A stretch of DNA of 64,000 nt from the NCBI RefSeq assembly GCF_016894385.1, contig NZ_CP069812.1, forward strand, positions 2,852,001-2,916,000, in the 5' to 3' direction. Source of the stretch: Cupriavidus oxalaticus. Its GTDB lineage: Bacteria > Pseudomonadota > Gammaproteobacteria > Burkholderiales > Burkholderiaceae. Below are positions 51,275 through 60,482 of the stretch, piece after piece; within the stretch, counting starts at the first letter, position 1, and each line of letters begins with the position of its first letter. The notes under the pieces were generated by a model. It was not told where the DNA came from, searched no databases, and worked only from the letters and a program-made list of their open reading frames with translations. The position numbers were made by a program, and so were the translations under genes.

Positions 51275-52332
51275 AGCACTATCTCCGGATGCGAAACATC
51301 AAATGTAATGAAGGCTCTTTCATTGGCTCTGCGATGCGCATCTCCTAAGGAGACCACACATGATCCAGGCAGGGTATCGCCAACGTTGGGGCGACGATTA
51401 TTGATTGCCACCTCGCCTGATGCAGCACTTACAACAAAATCGAGTCCGTTGTAATTTATAGCGATGGCCCCCACGCCCTTCAATTCGAGATTGACCGCCC
51501 TATTATTCGCGTTCAAATACCGGGGACTACCCCCATACACAGCTAGTGCTTGATGCTTGTCCCTGAGAAGATAGCGCATTAGGACGTCAGTTACTGCTCC
51601 CATTGAAGGGCGGTCATCTGCAGTCGGTGCAAGGCAAGCATCTAGTACGTCGCACAAGTGCTGGTCAATGCCGAGTGGAAGTGCGGAAAAATACGATCGC
51701 CCTGCTGAGCGAGGGGGAATTGCGCATAGCTCTTCAGGCAAATCCCCTGTCGCAAGATAAAGAGCTGTAGCGCCAAAGGCGTACACATCTACGGCTTGTG
51801 TGAACGTTGCCTGCATCGCATAAAGCTCGGGAGCACCAAATCCCTGAGTTCCCACAAAGCCACGCGTCATGGCCGCCGGCCCACTATCGCGAGCCAAGCC
51901 AAAGTCATAAATCTTTAGAATTCCCTCCGAATCCATTTTCATATTATTTGGCTTGATGTCGCGATGTATGACACCTGCCGCATGTATATCCCTGATACCC
52001 GCGGAGATTTGCCAAATAACCTGAAGAAATGAGTCGAGAGCAAGCTTTTTGAAACGGTCATCGAACAAATCGACACCAGCAATGAATTCCTGGACAATCC
52101 CCAAGGCGTCCCCATCCAGTTTCAGCACGTCGTAGACCTGAACAACATGCTTCGAGCGCATCTTCAAAAGAGCCTGAAGCTCATCGATTATGCGTCGACG
52201 CTGTTTCGGGTCCTTGAGCACCTTAATCGCGACAGGCCTCTCTAAATGAGAGTCGTTGCAAAACAAGACTGAGCCCATTCCACCATTTGCGACAACGCCA
52301 GTTGAAACATATCTTGCCGGGAGAGTTATCAT
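51271..52332 (-). CDS. Ser/Thr protein kinase with C-terminal FHA-like domain
   Basis: 353-aa kinase. Gly-rich loop VVANGGMGSVLFC, Lys37 (VAIK), HRDIKPNNMK (123-132), DFGLAR (143-148), GAPEL. The tail from about residue 268 (AVNLELKGVGAIAINYNGLD, SGEVAINNRRPNVGDTLPGS, FITFDVSHPE) is beta-rich and resembles a forkhead-associated fold, which binds phosphothreonine. Overlaps the phosphatase stop (ATGA, 52332-52329) and the next kinase, so the three products are likely made in fixed ratio. Confidence 0.84.
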   Translation of the reverse strand: MITLPARYVSTGVVANGGMGSVLFCNDSHLERPVAIKVLKDPKQRRRIIDELQALLKMRSKHVVQVYDVLKLDGDALGIVQEFIAGVDLFDDRFKKLALDSFLQVIWQISAGIRDIHAAGVIHRDIKPNNMKMDSEGILKIYDFGLARDSGPAAMTRGFVGTQGFGAPELYAMQATFTQAVDVYAFGATALYLATGDLPEELCAIPPRSAGRSYFSALPLGIDQHLCDVLDACLAPTADDRPSMGAVTDVLMRYLLRDKHQALAVYGGSPRYLNANNRAVNLELKGVGAIAINYNGLDFVVSAASGEVAINNRRPNVGDTLPGSCVVSLGDAHRRANERAFITFDVSHPEIVL

Positions 52333-53477
52333 TTTTTTTCATTATTTTGGAATTCAATGATAAGTTGAGGTTTTTCGGCATCCTCAACCTTTGCGCCAGA
52401 CTCCTTCTGCTTTGGTGTATCAGTCTGTTTGCTAGCCTTTTGGACTTTTACATTTTTCTCTTTTTTCGGGTTACCAGGGTCGCGCTGTTTTCGTGTGCGC
52501 GGCTGCTTTGCCGCAAGGGGCTTCGACAACGAAAGGTCGCTTTCAGCGATATATGTCTCTTTTCTGCCCCCGTCAGAGCCTGGCTTGTGGACAATTTTTA
52601 CTTGCCCCACTGAGACCATTTGCAGTTCACCGTGTGGATCCCAAAATTCAAGTATGTTTTCGGCCCCATCCCCCAACTCAAGGAGCTTCGTTGCTTCAAA
52701 TGGGCAGAACACTGCGCCACTTGCGTTGTCGTGCCCACCCCGCCATCGCGCAACGTCCACCAAACGCTTAATACCTATCGCCGGCTCAGGAGAATTAGCA
52801 AGAATTTCTGTTATAAAATCCTTATAGACACTATGCAGTCCGTCGGAAGAAAGGAGCATCTGATCCGTATCTCGATATTCCAAACTACCAGTGTGTGCTT
52901 CGAGATCCGGCCCCACGCCAATGAACTGAAGCAACTGATTTCTGCCAGCCAAACTGCCCCCATGAGGAAGCTGACCTTCAAGCGTGTCGTCGATGGTCAA
53001 CTGCTCGAGTTCATTGTGCGTCTTACGGTAAATGCGACTGTCGCCTACATTGACCCAATGCAGCTTTCCCGGTTCGCACAATAGGACGGCTGATAATGTC
53101 GCCCCTCCACGTGAACGATAAAGCTCGAAAACTATTCGATTTGCCTCAACTGCCGCGTATCGCAATTGTTCATTCAAAGCAAGGGCAGATCCGCGAATCT
53201 CCACAAATGCCGTCATAAAGCCCGCCAAGGCAGTGGCCCCGCATATGGCCCCATCAGCCATCCCCCCCATGCCATCGCACAACGCGATGACAAAGTATCG
53301 GCGCCCATTCGGGTCCATACCTTTCAGCACGGCAACCCGATCTTGGTTTTCTTGTCTAACTACCCCAACATCGGTAGTAATCGCGATAGAGGACTCGCCG
53401 ACACGGCGCACAGCCGCACCAGCTGTCTTTCGAAGCAACCATGCGGTGAGCGAGGTCCTGATTTGCTCCATTTGCAT
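52329..53477 (-). CDS. PP2C-type Ser/Thr protein phosphatase with basic tail
   Basis: 382-aa PPM/PP2C phosphatase. Metal-binding motifs ENQDR, ALCDGMGGMADG (68-72 DGMGG), VGDSRIYR, LLSSDGLHSVY and GGHDNASG are all present. Residues beyond about 290 form a Lys/Pro-rich disordered tail (KQPRTRKQRDPGNPKKEKNV) that may bind nucleic acid or membrane. ATGs at 53477 and 53471 possible. First gene of the operon, with upstream promoter in 53478-53735. Expected to reverse phosphorylation by the two downstream kinases. Confidence 0.86.
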   Translation of the reverse strand: MQMEQIRTSLTAWLLRKTAGAAVRRVGESSIAITTDVGVVRQENQDRVAVLKGMDPNGRRYFVIALCDGMGGMADGAICGATALAGFMTAFVEIRGSALALNEQLRYAAVEANRIVFELYRSRGGATLSAVLLCEPGKLHWVNVGDSRIYRKTHNELEQLTIDDTLEGQLPHGGSLAGRNQLLQFIGVGPDLEAHTGSLEYRDTDQMLLSSDGLHSVYKDFITEILANSPEPAIGIKRLVDVARWRGGHDNASGAVFCPFEATKLLELGDGAENILEFWDPHGELQMVSVGQVKIVHKPGSDGGRKETYIAESDLSLSKPLAAKQPRTRKQRDPGNPKKEKNVKVQKASKQTDTPKQKESGAKVEDAEKPQLIIEFQNNEKK

Positions 53478-53735
53478 ATGTCGTTTTTTGTGTATCCGTG
53501 GTGGTTGTGTCGTGAGGTTTGCCTGTCGTATCACGCCCTGTAGCCTTCGGCAGCTAGTTTCTCGAGCCTCTTTAGGGCTGGCTCGGCACAACCCTCTTGT
53601 GGATTTTACGCCTCCTACATGAGCTACAGCATGCACGAAGAGTCTCGAATCCGCTATGCCTTGACAGCGTGCTACTCGCCGCTGGATACACTTTCGCATG
53701 CAGCGTACACATCACACGCTTGCACAAACCCGGGA
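53478..53735. other. Right-end intergenic region of the island
   Basis: 258 bp between the phosphatase start and the right repeat. Likely contains the minus-strand operon promoter and, at 53720-53725, the TTGCAC that serves the tRNA-Gly. No gene recognised. Confidence 0.4.
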
Positions 53736-53749
53736 ATCCCGCATAGAAT
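53720..53749 (+). promoter_or_regulatory. tRNA-Gly promoter, right (active) copy
   Basis: TTGCAC (53720-53725), 18-bp spacer, TAGAAT (53744-53749), 10 bp before the tRNA. Ten spacer bases (53726-53735) differ from the left copy while the hexamers are the same. Because the crossover lies downstream, this promoter appears to be supplied by the island. Confidence 0.7.
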
Positions 53750-53798
53750 CACGGCTCCGCGGGCGTCGTATAATGGCTATTACCTTAGCTTCCCAAGC
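53736..53798 (+). repeat. attR: direct repeat overlapping the intact tRNA-Gly
   Basis: Right copy of the 63-bp repeat (62/63 identical to 28821-28883). Covers -10, tRNA leader and tRNA residues 1-40; identity ends in the anticodon 3' stem. Confidence 0.85.
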
Positions 53799-53833
53799 TA
53801 AAGACGTGGGTTCGATTCCCATCGCCCGCTCCA
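53759..53833 (+). tRNA. tRNA-Gly (anticodon CCC)
   Basis: Acceptor stem GCGGGCG pairs with CGCCCGC, anticodon stem TTAGC/GCTAA with loop TTCCCAA (anticodon CCC), T arm GTGGG-TTCGATT-CCCAT, and a genome-encoded CCA. All arms fold, so this copy is functional. It is the integration site of the island: its 5' 40 nt are duplicated at 28844-28883. Confidence 0.95.
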
Positions 53834-53908
53834 CCTCAAGTCGAGACAAGCCGCCTTTGCCACCGTTAACACTGTTACGGTGATCTGCCCGGCGGCTTTT
53901 TTGTTGCC

Positions 53909-54706
53909 ATGCTTCCCCAAGACCCCAGCACCGGACCGACGCCGGCCGATGACGCCGCGCCGGTGGACAACGCCCAGCAGCCGTCCGCCCCTTCCGCCCC
54001 CTCCCCTGCCGATCCTGAAGGCGTTGCGCATCCGCGCCGCATCCGCTCGTTCGTGCGCCGTGCCGGGCGGACCTCGACCGGGCAGCAGCGCGCCATCGAC
54101 GAAGTCGGTCCGCGCATGCTGGTGCCGTATGCGCCGCACCCGCTGGACTGGGAAGCCACCTTCGGCCGCCACGCGCCGTCGATCCTGGAGATCGGCTTCG
54201 GCATGGGCGAGACCACCGCGCACATCGCGGGGCTGCGGCCGCAGGACAATTTCCTGGGTTGCGAGGTGCATGAGCCCGGCGTCGGCGCCCTGCTCAAGCT
54301 GATCGCCGAGCGCGGCCTGGAGAACATCCGCATCCTGCAGCACGACGCGGTCGAGGTCATCGCCCATATGCTGACCGACGACAGCCTGGACGGCGTGCAT
54401 ATCTATTTCCCGGATCCGTGGCACAAGAAGCGCCATAACAAGCGCCGGCTGGTGCAGCCGCCGCTGGTGAAGCTGCTGGCGGCGCGGCTGAAGCCGGGTG
54501 GCTATATCCACTGCGCGACCGACTGGGAAGAGTATGCGCACCAGATGGTCGAAGTGCTGGCGGGCGAGCCGCTGCTGGAAAACACCTCCAGTACGCCGGA
54601 CGGCTTTGCCGAACGGCCGGACTACCGGCCGGTGACCAAGTTCGAGCGGCGCGGCGTGCGGCTCGGGCATGGGGTGTGGGACGTGGTGTTCCGCAAGCGG
54701 GCCTGA
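53909..54706 (+). CDS. trmB: tRNA (guanine-N7-)-methyltransferase
   Basis: 265-aa TrmB, SAM-dependent m7G46 methylation of tRNA. SAM motif [10 protein letters not shown] at about residue 92, the family-defining [19 protein letters not shown] near 170, and CATDWEEYA. The first 45 residues are a Pro/Ala-rich extension. Start at ATG 53909. First core gene right of the island and followed by a perfect terminator. Confidence 0.95.
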   Translation: MLPQDPSTGPTPADDAAPVDNAQQPSAPSAPSPADPEGVAHPRRIRSFVRRAGRTSTGQQRAIDEVGPRMLVPYAPHPLDWEATFGRHAPSILEIGFGMGETTAHIAGLRPQDNFLGCEVHEPGVGALLKLIAERGLENIRILQHDAVEVIAHMLTDDSLDGVHIYFPDPWHKKRHNKRRLVQPPLVKLLAARLKPGGYIHCATDWEEYAHQMVEVLAGEPLLENTSSTPDGFAERPDYRPVTKFERRGVRLGHGVWDVVFRKRA

Positions 54707-54721
54707 ACGCAGGCGCCAGGC

Positions 54722-54763
54722 GCAAACAAAAAAGCGTGGCATTGGCCACGCTTTTTTGTTTGC
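54722..54763. terminator. Bidirectional terminator after trmB
   Basis: Perfect 19-bp stem (54722-54740 with 54745-54763): GCAAACAAAAAAGCGTGGC, loop ATTG, then the complement with a six-T run. Shared by trmB and the convergent uppP. Confidence 0.9.
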
Positions 54764-54776
54764 CCGGTGCCCCCGC

Positions 54777-55658
54777 TTATGCGTGCCAGGACACCAGCCC
54801 CGAGTAAGCGGTGAACAGCACCACAATGCCAAATGCAATGCGATACCACGCAAATGGCTTGAAATCATGCGTGGCAACAAAGCGCAGCAGCCAGCGCACG
54901 CACAGGAACGCGGACAGGAAGGCGAAGATAAAGCCGACGGCGAAGATGCCGAGGTCGTCGCCGTCCAGCAGCGCGCGCGCCTTGTACAGCTCATAGACCG
55001 TCGCGCCGAAGATCACCGGGATCGCGAGGAAGAACGAGAACTCCGTCGCCACCTGCCGCGACAGCCCGAACAGCATGCCGCCGATGATGGTGGCCCCCGA
55101 GCGCGAGGTGCCCGGCACCAGTGCAAAGCACTGCGCCAGGCCCACCTTGAGCGCATCGCGCCAGTTCAGGTCGTCGACCGATTCGATGCGCGGCGCGCCC
55201 GCCTTGGCCGCTTCCAGCAGCGCATTGCCCTGCGGATGCGAGACCGTGCCGCGGCGCGCGTCGCGCCATTCGGCCAGCAGGATCACCACGCCGCCGACGA
55301 TAAAGGCCAGCGCCACCGAGATCGGGTTGAACAGGTGGGCCTTGATCCATTTGCCGAAGATAAAGGCCAGGATGATCGCCGGCGCGGTCGCGATCACCAC
55401 GTTGATGGCAAAGCGCTGCGCCTTCGGCTCCGACCCCAGGCCGCGCACCACGCTGCCGATGCGTGCCCGGAATTCCCAGCAGACCGCCAGGATGGCGCCG
55501 AACTGGATCACGATCTCGAAGACCTTGCCCTTTTCGTCGTTGAAGTCGAGCAGTTGGCCCGCCAGGATCAGGTGGCCGGTACTCGAGATGGGAAGGAACT
55601 CGGTCAGTCCTTCGACAATGCCGAGGATCACGGCTTTCAGGGCAAGTGCGATTTCCAT
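54777..55658 (-). CDS. uppP: Undecaprenyl-diphosphatase
   Basis: 293-aa UppP/BacA, an inner-membrane enzyme recycling undecaprenyl pyrophosphate for cell-wall synthesis and giving bacitracin resistance. Signature [19 protein letters not shown] and [16 protein letters not shown] are intact, with about eight membrane helices. ATG at 55658 ([13 protein letters not shown]) chosen; a longer frame to 55697 adds a charged stretch uncharacteristic of the family. Confidence 0.94.
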   Translation of the reverse strand: MEIALALKAVILGIVEGLTEFLPISSTGHLILAGQLLDFNDEKGKVFEIVIQFGAILAVCWEFRARIGSVVRGLGSEPKAQRFAINVVIATAPAIILAFIFGKWIKAHLFNPISVALAFIVGGVVILLAEWRDARRGTVSHPQGNALLEAAKAGAPRIESVDDLNWRDALKVGLAQCFALVPGTSRSGATIIGGMLFGLSRQVATEFSFFLAIPVIFGATVYELYKARALLDGDDLGIFAVGFIFAFLSAFLCVRWLLRFVATHDFKPFAWYRIAFGIVVLFTAYSGLVSWHA

Positions 55659-55748
55659 GCGGAACGGAGAAACGTTGTCATCGGCGTTGCCCGGCATGCG
55701 CCGGACCGCCTGGTTTGTTGTTCGAGCGCCCGGATAACCCGAGGGCGA

Positions 55749-56309
55749 TCAGGGGCGGTTGACCTTGACGTTGATGCCGTCAGGCAAAACGGTGATTGTA
55801 CCGGGCTCGACTTGCGCGCCGGCGACGCGCAGCTGGTCTTCCCGGAACGTATAGAGCGGATAGCCCTGCAGCAACTGCTCGGCCAGGATGCCGCCCAGCG
55901 CATTGAGCTGGCGCGAGAACTGCGCCGGCATGCCCTGCACGTCGAAACGCTGCACTTCAGGGTCCTGCAGCACCACCGAGCGCGTCGGCGCGTCATAGCG
56001 CAGCCCGCTGTCCAGCGCGAAGCGCCCTGTCAGCGCCTGGCGGAAGAACAGCTTGTTGTCGATGACGGCGTCGAATTGCACGTTGACGCGGTTGCGCACC
56101 GAATCAAGCGTCAGCTGCGGATTGGTGAGCTGGATATCGAACAGCTCCATATAGCGCTTGTTGAACGGGAACTTGCGCTCCAGCGCCGCCTGCAGCTGGC
56201 TTTGCGAGAACGTGTACTCGTTGCGGAACGCGCCGCAGGCGGCGAGGCCGGCGGCCAGCGCGGCCGCGCCAGCGACGGCCAGCCAGCGCCGTCGGGAAGT
56301 CCGGATCAT
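55749..56309 (-). CDS. DUF1439-type outer membrane lipoprotein
   Basis: 186-aa lipoprotein, basic start MIRTSRRRWLAV, lipobox LAAC with Cys25, then YTFSQSQLQAALERKFPFNK and FDIQLTNPQLTL, the pattern of DUF1439 (YceB-like) proteins, which have a lipid-binding beta-barrel-like fold. Function unknown. The ATG at 56309 gives the signal; the upstream open frame to 56828 overlaps the next gene. Confidence 0.82.
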   Translation of the reverse strand: MIRTSRRRWLAVAGAAALAAGLAACGAFRNEYTFSQSQLQAALERKFPFNKRYMELFDIQLTNPQLTLDSVRNRVNVQFDAVIDNKLFFRQALTGRFALDSGLRYDAPTRSVVLQDPEVQRFDVQGMPAQFSRQLNALGGILAEQLLQGYPLYTFREDQLRVAGAQVEPGTITVLPDGINVKVNRP

Positions 56310-56362
56310 GTTGCCTCCGAGTTCAGGAGTGGATGGCGGGCGCGCCGGCACGGTGGCCGATG

Positions 56363-56668
56363 TCACCCGCGCGAGCCGGGCCGTGCAGGCGCGGCCTGCG
56401 GCGCGGTCAGGATTTCGAGTCGGGTCAGCCAGTGCAGCGCGGCTTCGCGCGAGTCGCCGCACATTTCGGCCGAGGGCTTCAGGCCGGCGCAGAACGCCGG
56501 CCGGTCGGGGCGGCCGAACACCGCGCAGCGCATGTCGGGCAGCAACTGCGCGCACGGCACGCCCGCGGGCTTGCCCTCGGGCATACCCGGCAGGGCCGAG
56601 GCAATCGAGGGGGCAATGCAACAGGCGCCGCAGCCAGCGCGGCAGGAAAGGTGTGACCGGCAACTCAT
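56363..56668 (-). CDS. YkgJ family cysteine-cluster protein
   Basis: 101-aa protein with N-terminal cysteines [14 protein letters not shown] and later [13 protein letters not shown] and [14 protein letters not shown], matching the YkgJ/UPF0153 metal-binding pattern (zinc or iron). Function unknown. It lies upstream of the lipoprotein gene on the same strand. Confidence 0.85.
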   Translation of the reverse strand: MSCRSHLSCRAGCGACCIAPSIASALPGMPEGKPAGVPCAQLLPDMRCAVFGRPDRPAFCAGLKPSAEMCGDSREAALHWLTRLEILTAPQAAPARPGSRG

Positions 56669-56954
56669 CGCAATGGTTCAGGAAACGCCGCGGCACGCCA
56701 TGGCAAGCAACGCGGCTGACATCAAGGCGCCATTGTGCCCCAAGGGCCGCCATCCTCCTGTAAGAAAAGGAAAACGCCGCGTGCGCGATCGCACTTGCCC
56801 TGCACCGGACACCGCACCGCACGCGCACCTGGCATCACATGTCTCGGATCCGCCTCGGTGTGAACCCTAGCCCGCCCCGACCGCGCTTGACCCTCACAAG
56901 GCGCTACCCTACATTACTGACCCACAAGTTATTAACATCCAGCCCAGCCTCAAC

Positions 56955-57737
56955 GTGCCCCGCAGTCCTCGCAAGACACCCGTGAAAACACCCGCCGAAC
57001 CGCACCAGGAAGCCGATGCGCCGCGCTGGAGCCGGCGCAAGGCCGCGCGCCCGCAGGAGCTGGTGGCGGCGGCGCTCGACCTGTTCGTGGAACGCGGCTA
57101 CGCGGCCACGCGCCTGGAAGACGTGGCGGCTGCCGCGGGCGTGTCCAAGGGCACTGTCTACCTGTACTTCGCCAACAAGGAAGAGCTGTTCAAGTCCGTG
57201 GTGCGCGCAAACCTGGTCCCGGCCCTGTCGCGCGGCACCGAACTGGTCGACCGCTATGAGGGCAGCACGCCGGAACTGCTGCGCGAACTGCTGCGCGGCT
57301 GGTGGGGCCTGATCGGCGCCACGCCGGTGGCGGGGCTGACCAAGCTGATCATGGCCGAGTCGGCCAACTTCCCCGACATCGCCCGCTTCTATAACGAAGA
57401 GGTGATGGTGCCGGGCGACGAACTGTTCGCCAGGGTGCTGGCGCGCGGCGTGGCGCGCGGCGAGTTCCGCCCGATGCCGGCCAACCCCACCACCACGCTG
57501 ATCTGCGCCCCGCTGGTGTTCCTGATGCTGTGGCAGCGCGCGCTGCGCGCCACCTCTGAAAAAGACATCGACCCCGAGGTCTTCCTCGACCAGTTGCTCG
57601 ACACGCTGCTGTTCGGCCTGACCACCGGCGCGGCGCGCGAGCGGCCGCTGCCGCCGCAGCAAGGCCCCTACGTGTGGGAGCGCATCCGCGACGAGATGCT
57701 GGCGCAAGATGCCGGGGGGGAGGCCAGCGCGGAATGA
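56955..57737 (+). CDS. TetR family transcriptional regulator
   Basis: 260-aa regulator starting with GTG at 56955. After a 35-residue basic leader the TetR HTH is complete: PQELVAAALDLFVERGYAAT then RLEDVAAAAGVSKGTVYLYF and ANKEELFKSVV. Ligand-binding helices follow. It is upstream of pcm, a rhodanese gene and tolC, so it may control the outer membrane exporter. Confidence 0.9.
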   Translation: MPRSPRKTPVKTPAEPHQEADAPRWSRRKAARPQELVAAALDLFVERGYAATRLEDVAAAAGVSKGTVYLYFANKEELFKSVVRANLVPALSRGTELVDRYEGSTPELLRELLRGWWGLIGATPVAGLTKLIMAESANFPDIARFYNEEVMVPGDELFARVLARGVARGEFRPMPANPTTTLICAPLVFLMLWQRALRATSEKDIDPEVFLDQLLDTLLFGLTTGAARERPLPPQQGPYVWERIRDEMLAQDAGGEASAE

Positions 57738-57851
57738 ACCCGACGGCGCCCGCAAGGTTAAAATAACGGGTTAGACAAGACTGTCCGGCCGTGGGCACCG
57801 CGCGGCCGGCGCACAGAACGACAGCGGTTGGCCTTGGTAAGGAATGGCAAG

Positions 57852-58505
57852 ATGGATCTCGAAAAAGCCCGATTCAACATGATCGAACAGCAAATCCGCC
57901 CGTGGGACGTGCTGGACCAGGAAATCCTGGACCTGCTGGCGGTGGTCAAGCGGGAGCAGTTCGTCCCGGCCGCGTACGCCTCGCTGGCGTTCGTCGACAT
58001 GGAGATTCCGCTGCCCGCCGGGCAGAACATGCTGCCGCCGCGGGTAGAGGCCCGCATCCTGCAGGACCTGGCCGTGCGCAAGCATGAAAACGTGCTGGAA
58101 ATCGGCGCCGGCTCCGGCTACATGGCCGCCCTGCTGGCCAACCGCGCGCGCCACGTGCTGACCGTGGACATCGTGCCCGAGCTGGTCGAGCTGGCCCGCA
58201 CCAACCTCGCCAACGCCGGCATCACCAACGTCGACGTCGCCGAAGGCAATGCCGCCGACGGCTGGGCCGCCGCGGCGCCGTACGACGTGATCTGCATCTC
58301 CGGCTCGCTGCCGGCGCTGCCGCAGTCGATCCTGTCGCAGGTCAAGGTGGGCGGCCGCATCGCCGCCTTCGTGGGCGAACTGCCGGTGATGGAAGCACGC
58401 CTCATCACGCGCGTGTCCGAGACCGAGTACCAGGTCGTCAACCTGTTCGAGACCGCGGTCAAGCCCCTGCAGGGCGCGGCCCGTCCGTCGCAGTTCCAGT
58501 TCTGA
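57852..58505 (+). CDS. pcm: Protein-L-isoaspartate O-methyltransferase family
   Basis: 217-aa SAM-dependent methyltransferase repairing isoaspartyl residues. N-terminus KARFNMIEQQIRPWDVLDQE, then EIPLPAGQNMLPPRVEARIL and motif I VLEIGAGSGYMAALLA. ATG at 57852 is the natural start. It is 14 bp upstream of the rhodanese gene. Confidence 0.9.
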   Translation: MDLEKARFNMIEQQIRPWDVLDQEILDLLAVVKREQFVPAAYASLAFVDMEIPLPAGQNMLPPRVEARILQDLAVRKHENVLEIGAGSGYMAALLANRARHVLTVDIVPELVELARTNLANAGITNVDVAEGNAADGWAAAAPYDVICISGSLPALPQSILSQVKVGGRIAAFVGELPVMEARLITRVSETEYQVVNLFETAVKPLQGAARPSQFQF

Positions 58506-58518
58506 GGACCGTTCCATC

Positions 58519-58842
58519 ATGCAGGTGATCAAGCCGACCGAACTGGCCCAGTGGCTGGCCGATGCCAGCCGCGCCAGGCCGGTCCTTCTCGATGTGCGTG
58601 AAGGCTGGGAGGTGCAGACCTGCGCCATGCCCGGCATCACCCATATCCCGATGCGCGACATCCCGGCCCGCGCCGCCGAACTGGATGAGGACGCAGACAT
58701 CGTCTGCATCTGCCACCACGGCATGCGCAGCATGCAGGTGGCCGCGTTCCTGGAGCGCCAGGGCTACGCCAGGGTCTACAACCTGACCGGCGGCGTCGAC
58801 GCCTGGGCCAGCGAGGTGGACCCGGCCATGCCGAAGTACTGA
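58519..58842 (+). CDS. Rhodanese-like domain protein
   Basis: 107-aa single rhodanese domain, sulfur transfer or a related Cys-based reaction. Motif PVLLDVREGWEV and active-site loop ICHHGMRSMQVA with the catalytic Cys, then YARVYNLTGGVDAWASEVDP. Cytoplasmic. Between pcm and tolC, a conserved order in Burkholderiales. Confidence 0.9.
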   Translation: MQVIKPTELAQWLADASRARPVLLDVREGWEVQTCAMPGITHIPMRDIPARAAELDEDADIVCICHHGMRSMQVAAFLERQGYARVYNLTGGVDAWASEVDPAMPKY

Positions 58843-58955
58843 AGCGAGGCGCGGCCTGGCCACGCGGGCCGGCCGCTTTCGCTCGCACTGCAAGCAGCAT
58901 TCCGAAGAAGAAACGACCGTAGGCCGCGGCCAGCGCCCGGCAACCTGGAGGTGTC

Positions 58956-60461
58956 ATGACGTTTGCGCCCAACGCCCTGCCCGGAGCGATCCGGACACGC
59001 CTGGCGATCGCGGCTACCCTGCTCGCCCCGCTGCTTGCCCTGCTGCCCGCGGCACCGGCAGGCGCGGCCGACCTGCTGCAGGTCTATCGCGATGCGCAAT
59101 CCAATGACGCGCAGTTCGCCAGCGCCCGCTCGCAGCTGCTCGCCACGCGTGAGCGGCTGCCGCAGGGCCGCGCCGGGCTGCTGCCGCAGGTGATCGGCAC
59201 CGCGGGCGCCAACCGCACCAAGCTCGACCAGACCGCCTCGCTGCCGATCAATGGCTCGCCCGGCGCTTCGGGCACGCGTTTCTTCAACAACAACAACTGG
59301 CAGTTGCAGCTGAGCCAGCCGCTGTTCCGCTGGGACCGCTGGGAAACCTACAAGCAGGGCGAGCTGGCCGCGCTGGCGGGCGAAGTCACCTTCCACCAGG
59401 CCGAGCTCGACCTGATCACGCGCGCCGCGCAGGCCTATTTCGACGTGCTCGCCGCGCAGGACAACCTGTACCTGGCGCGCGCGCAGAAGAAGGCGATCGG
59501 CGAGCAGCTGGAACAGGCCAAGCGCAACTTCGAGGTCGGCACCGCGACCATCGTCGATGCCAACGACGCCCAGGCGCGCTTCGACCTGGCCACCTCGACC
59601 GAGATCGCCGCGCAGAGCGACCTGGAGATCCGGCGCGCCACGCTGCAGCAGATCACCGGCAAGCCGGTCGACGAACTGATGGGCCTGCGCTCCGAGGCGC
59701 CCATCCCCGGCCCGCAGCCGCCCGACGTCAACGCCTGGGCCGCGCAGGCCGAGACCAGCAACCCGCAGGTCAACCTGGCCGGCTACAACCTGGAAACCGC
59801 GCAGCGCGAGACCAACAAGGCCAAGGCCGGGCACCTGCCGTCGGTCGACCTGGTGGCGTCGTACGGCTTCAACAACCAGACCGGCAGCGCCACGCAGGCG
59901 ATCTCGACGCACTACAACGCGTCGCAGATCGGCGTGCAGCTGACCATGCCGATTTTCTCCGGCGGCCAGATCCAGTCGCGCGTGCGCGAGACCATCGCCC
60001 TGGCGGACAAGGCCGCGAGCGACCTGGAATTCGCGCGCCGCACGGCCGCGCAGACGGCGCGGCAGACCTATTCCGGCGTATCCAACGGCCTGGCGCAGGT
60101 CAAGGCGCTGGAAGCCGCCGAGCGCTCGGCGCAGAGCGCGGTGGAATCGAACCAGCTGGGTTATGAGGTCGGCGTGCGCATCAATATCGATGTGCTGAAC
60201 GCCGAGGCGCAGCTGTTCTCCACGCGGCGCGACCTGGCCAGGGCGCGCTATGACACGATCATGAACGGCTTGCGGCTGAAGGCTTCCACCGGGGTGCTGC
60301 AGGAAGCGGATGTGGTCCAGATCAATACGCTGCTGACTTCGGTGCCGGGGTCGATGTACACGCTGCCGGTGCCGGCGCAGGCCGGCGGCAAGGCGCCGGC
60401 AAAGGCGGCCACCGCGGATCGCCGCGGTGTGCGGCGCGATGGCGGAACGCCGCGCTCCTGA
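58956..60461 (+). CDS. tolC: TolC family outer membrane efflux protein
   Basis: 501-aa outer membrane channel of type I secretion and RND/ABC efflux. Signal peptide (ATLLAPLLALLPAAPAGAA) then ADLLQVYRDAQSNDAQFASA, the mature TolC start. Two repeated halves each with long helices, including AAQAYFDVLAAQDNLYLARA in the first and GYEVGVRINIDVLNAEAQLF in the second. Short Lys/Ala-rich C-terminal tail. Followed by hairpin repeats. Confidence 0.92.
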   Translation: MTFAPNALPGAIRTRLAIAATLLAPLLALLPAAPAGAADLLQVYRDAQSNDAQFASARSQLLATRERLPQGRAGLLPQVIGTAGANRTKLDQTASLPINGSPGASGTRFFNNNNWQLQLSQPLFRWDRWETYKQGELAALAGEVTFHQAELDLITRAAQAYFDVLAAQDNLYLARAQKKAIGEQLEQAKRNFEVGTATIVDANDAQARFDLATSTEIAAQSDLEIRRATLQQITGKPVDELMGLRSEAPIPGPQPPDVNAWAAQAETSNPQVNLAGYNLETAQRETNKAKAGHLPSVDLVASYGFNNQTGSATQAISTHYNASQIGVQLTMPIFSGGQIQSRVRETIALADKAASDLEFARRTAAQTARQTYSGVSNGLAQVKALEAAERSAQSAVESNQLGYEVGVRINIDVLNAEAQLFSTRRDLARARYDTIMNGLRLKASTGVLQEADVVQINTLLTSVPGSMYTLPVPAQAGGKAPAKAATADRRGVRRDGGTPRS

Positions 60462-60482
60462 TCCCACTGACATGATGCAAAC

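Larger units (their letters stand above)
28821..53798. mobile_element. Genomic island inserted in tRNA-Gly(CCC), about 24.9 kb
   Basis: Bounded by 63-bp direct repeats offset by exactly 24,915 bp. The interior is visibly lower in GC than both flanks. It carries a tyrosine integrase (37957-39099), a primase/helicase-like replication protein with a zinc-finger partner, and several likely defence modules: a RexAB-like pair, a TIR protein, a Sir2 protein, a restriction-modification set and a PP2C/kinase operon. It also holds a two-component system and many small genes. No capsid, tail, relaxase or type IV secretion genes are visible. The integrase is central instead of next to an end, so the present element may be composite. 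Confidence 0.85.

Noticed and set aside
28884..53735. Prophage with structural genes or conjugative element
   Set aside because: No terminase, portal, capsid, tail, relaxase, coupling protein or VirB-like genes were found in any frame.
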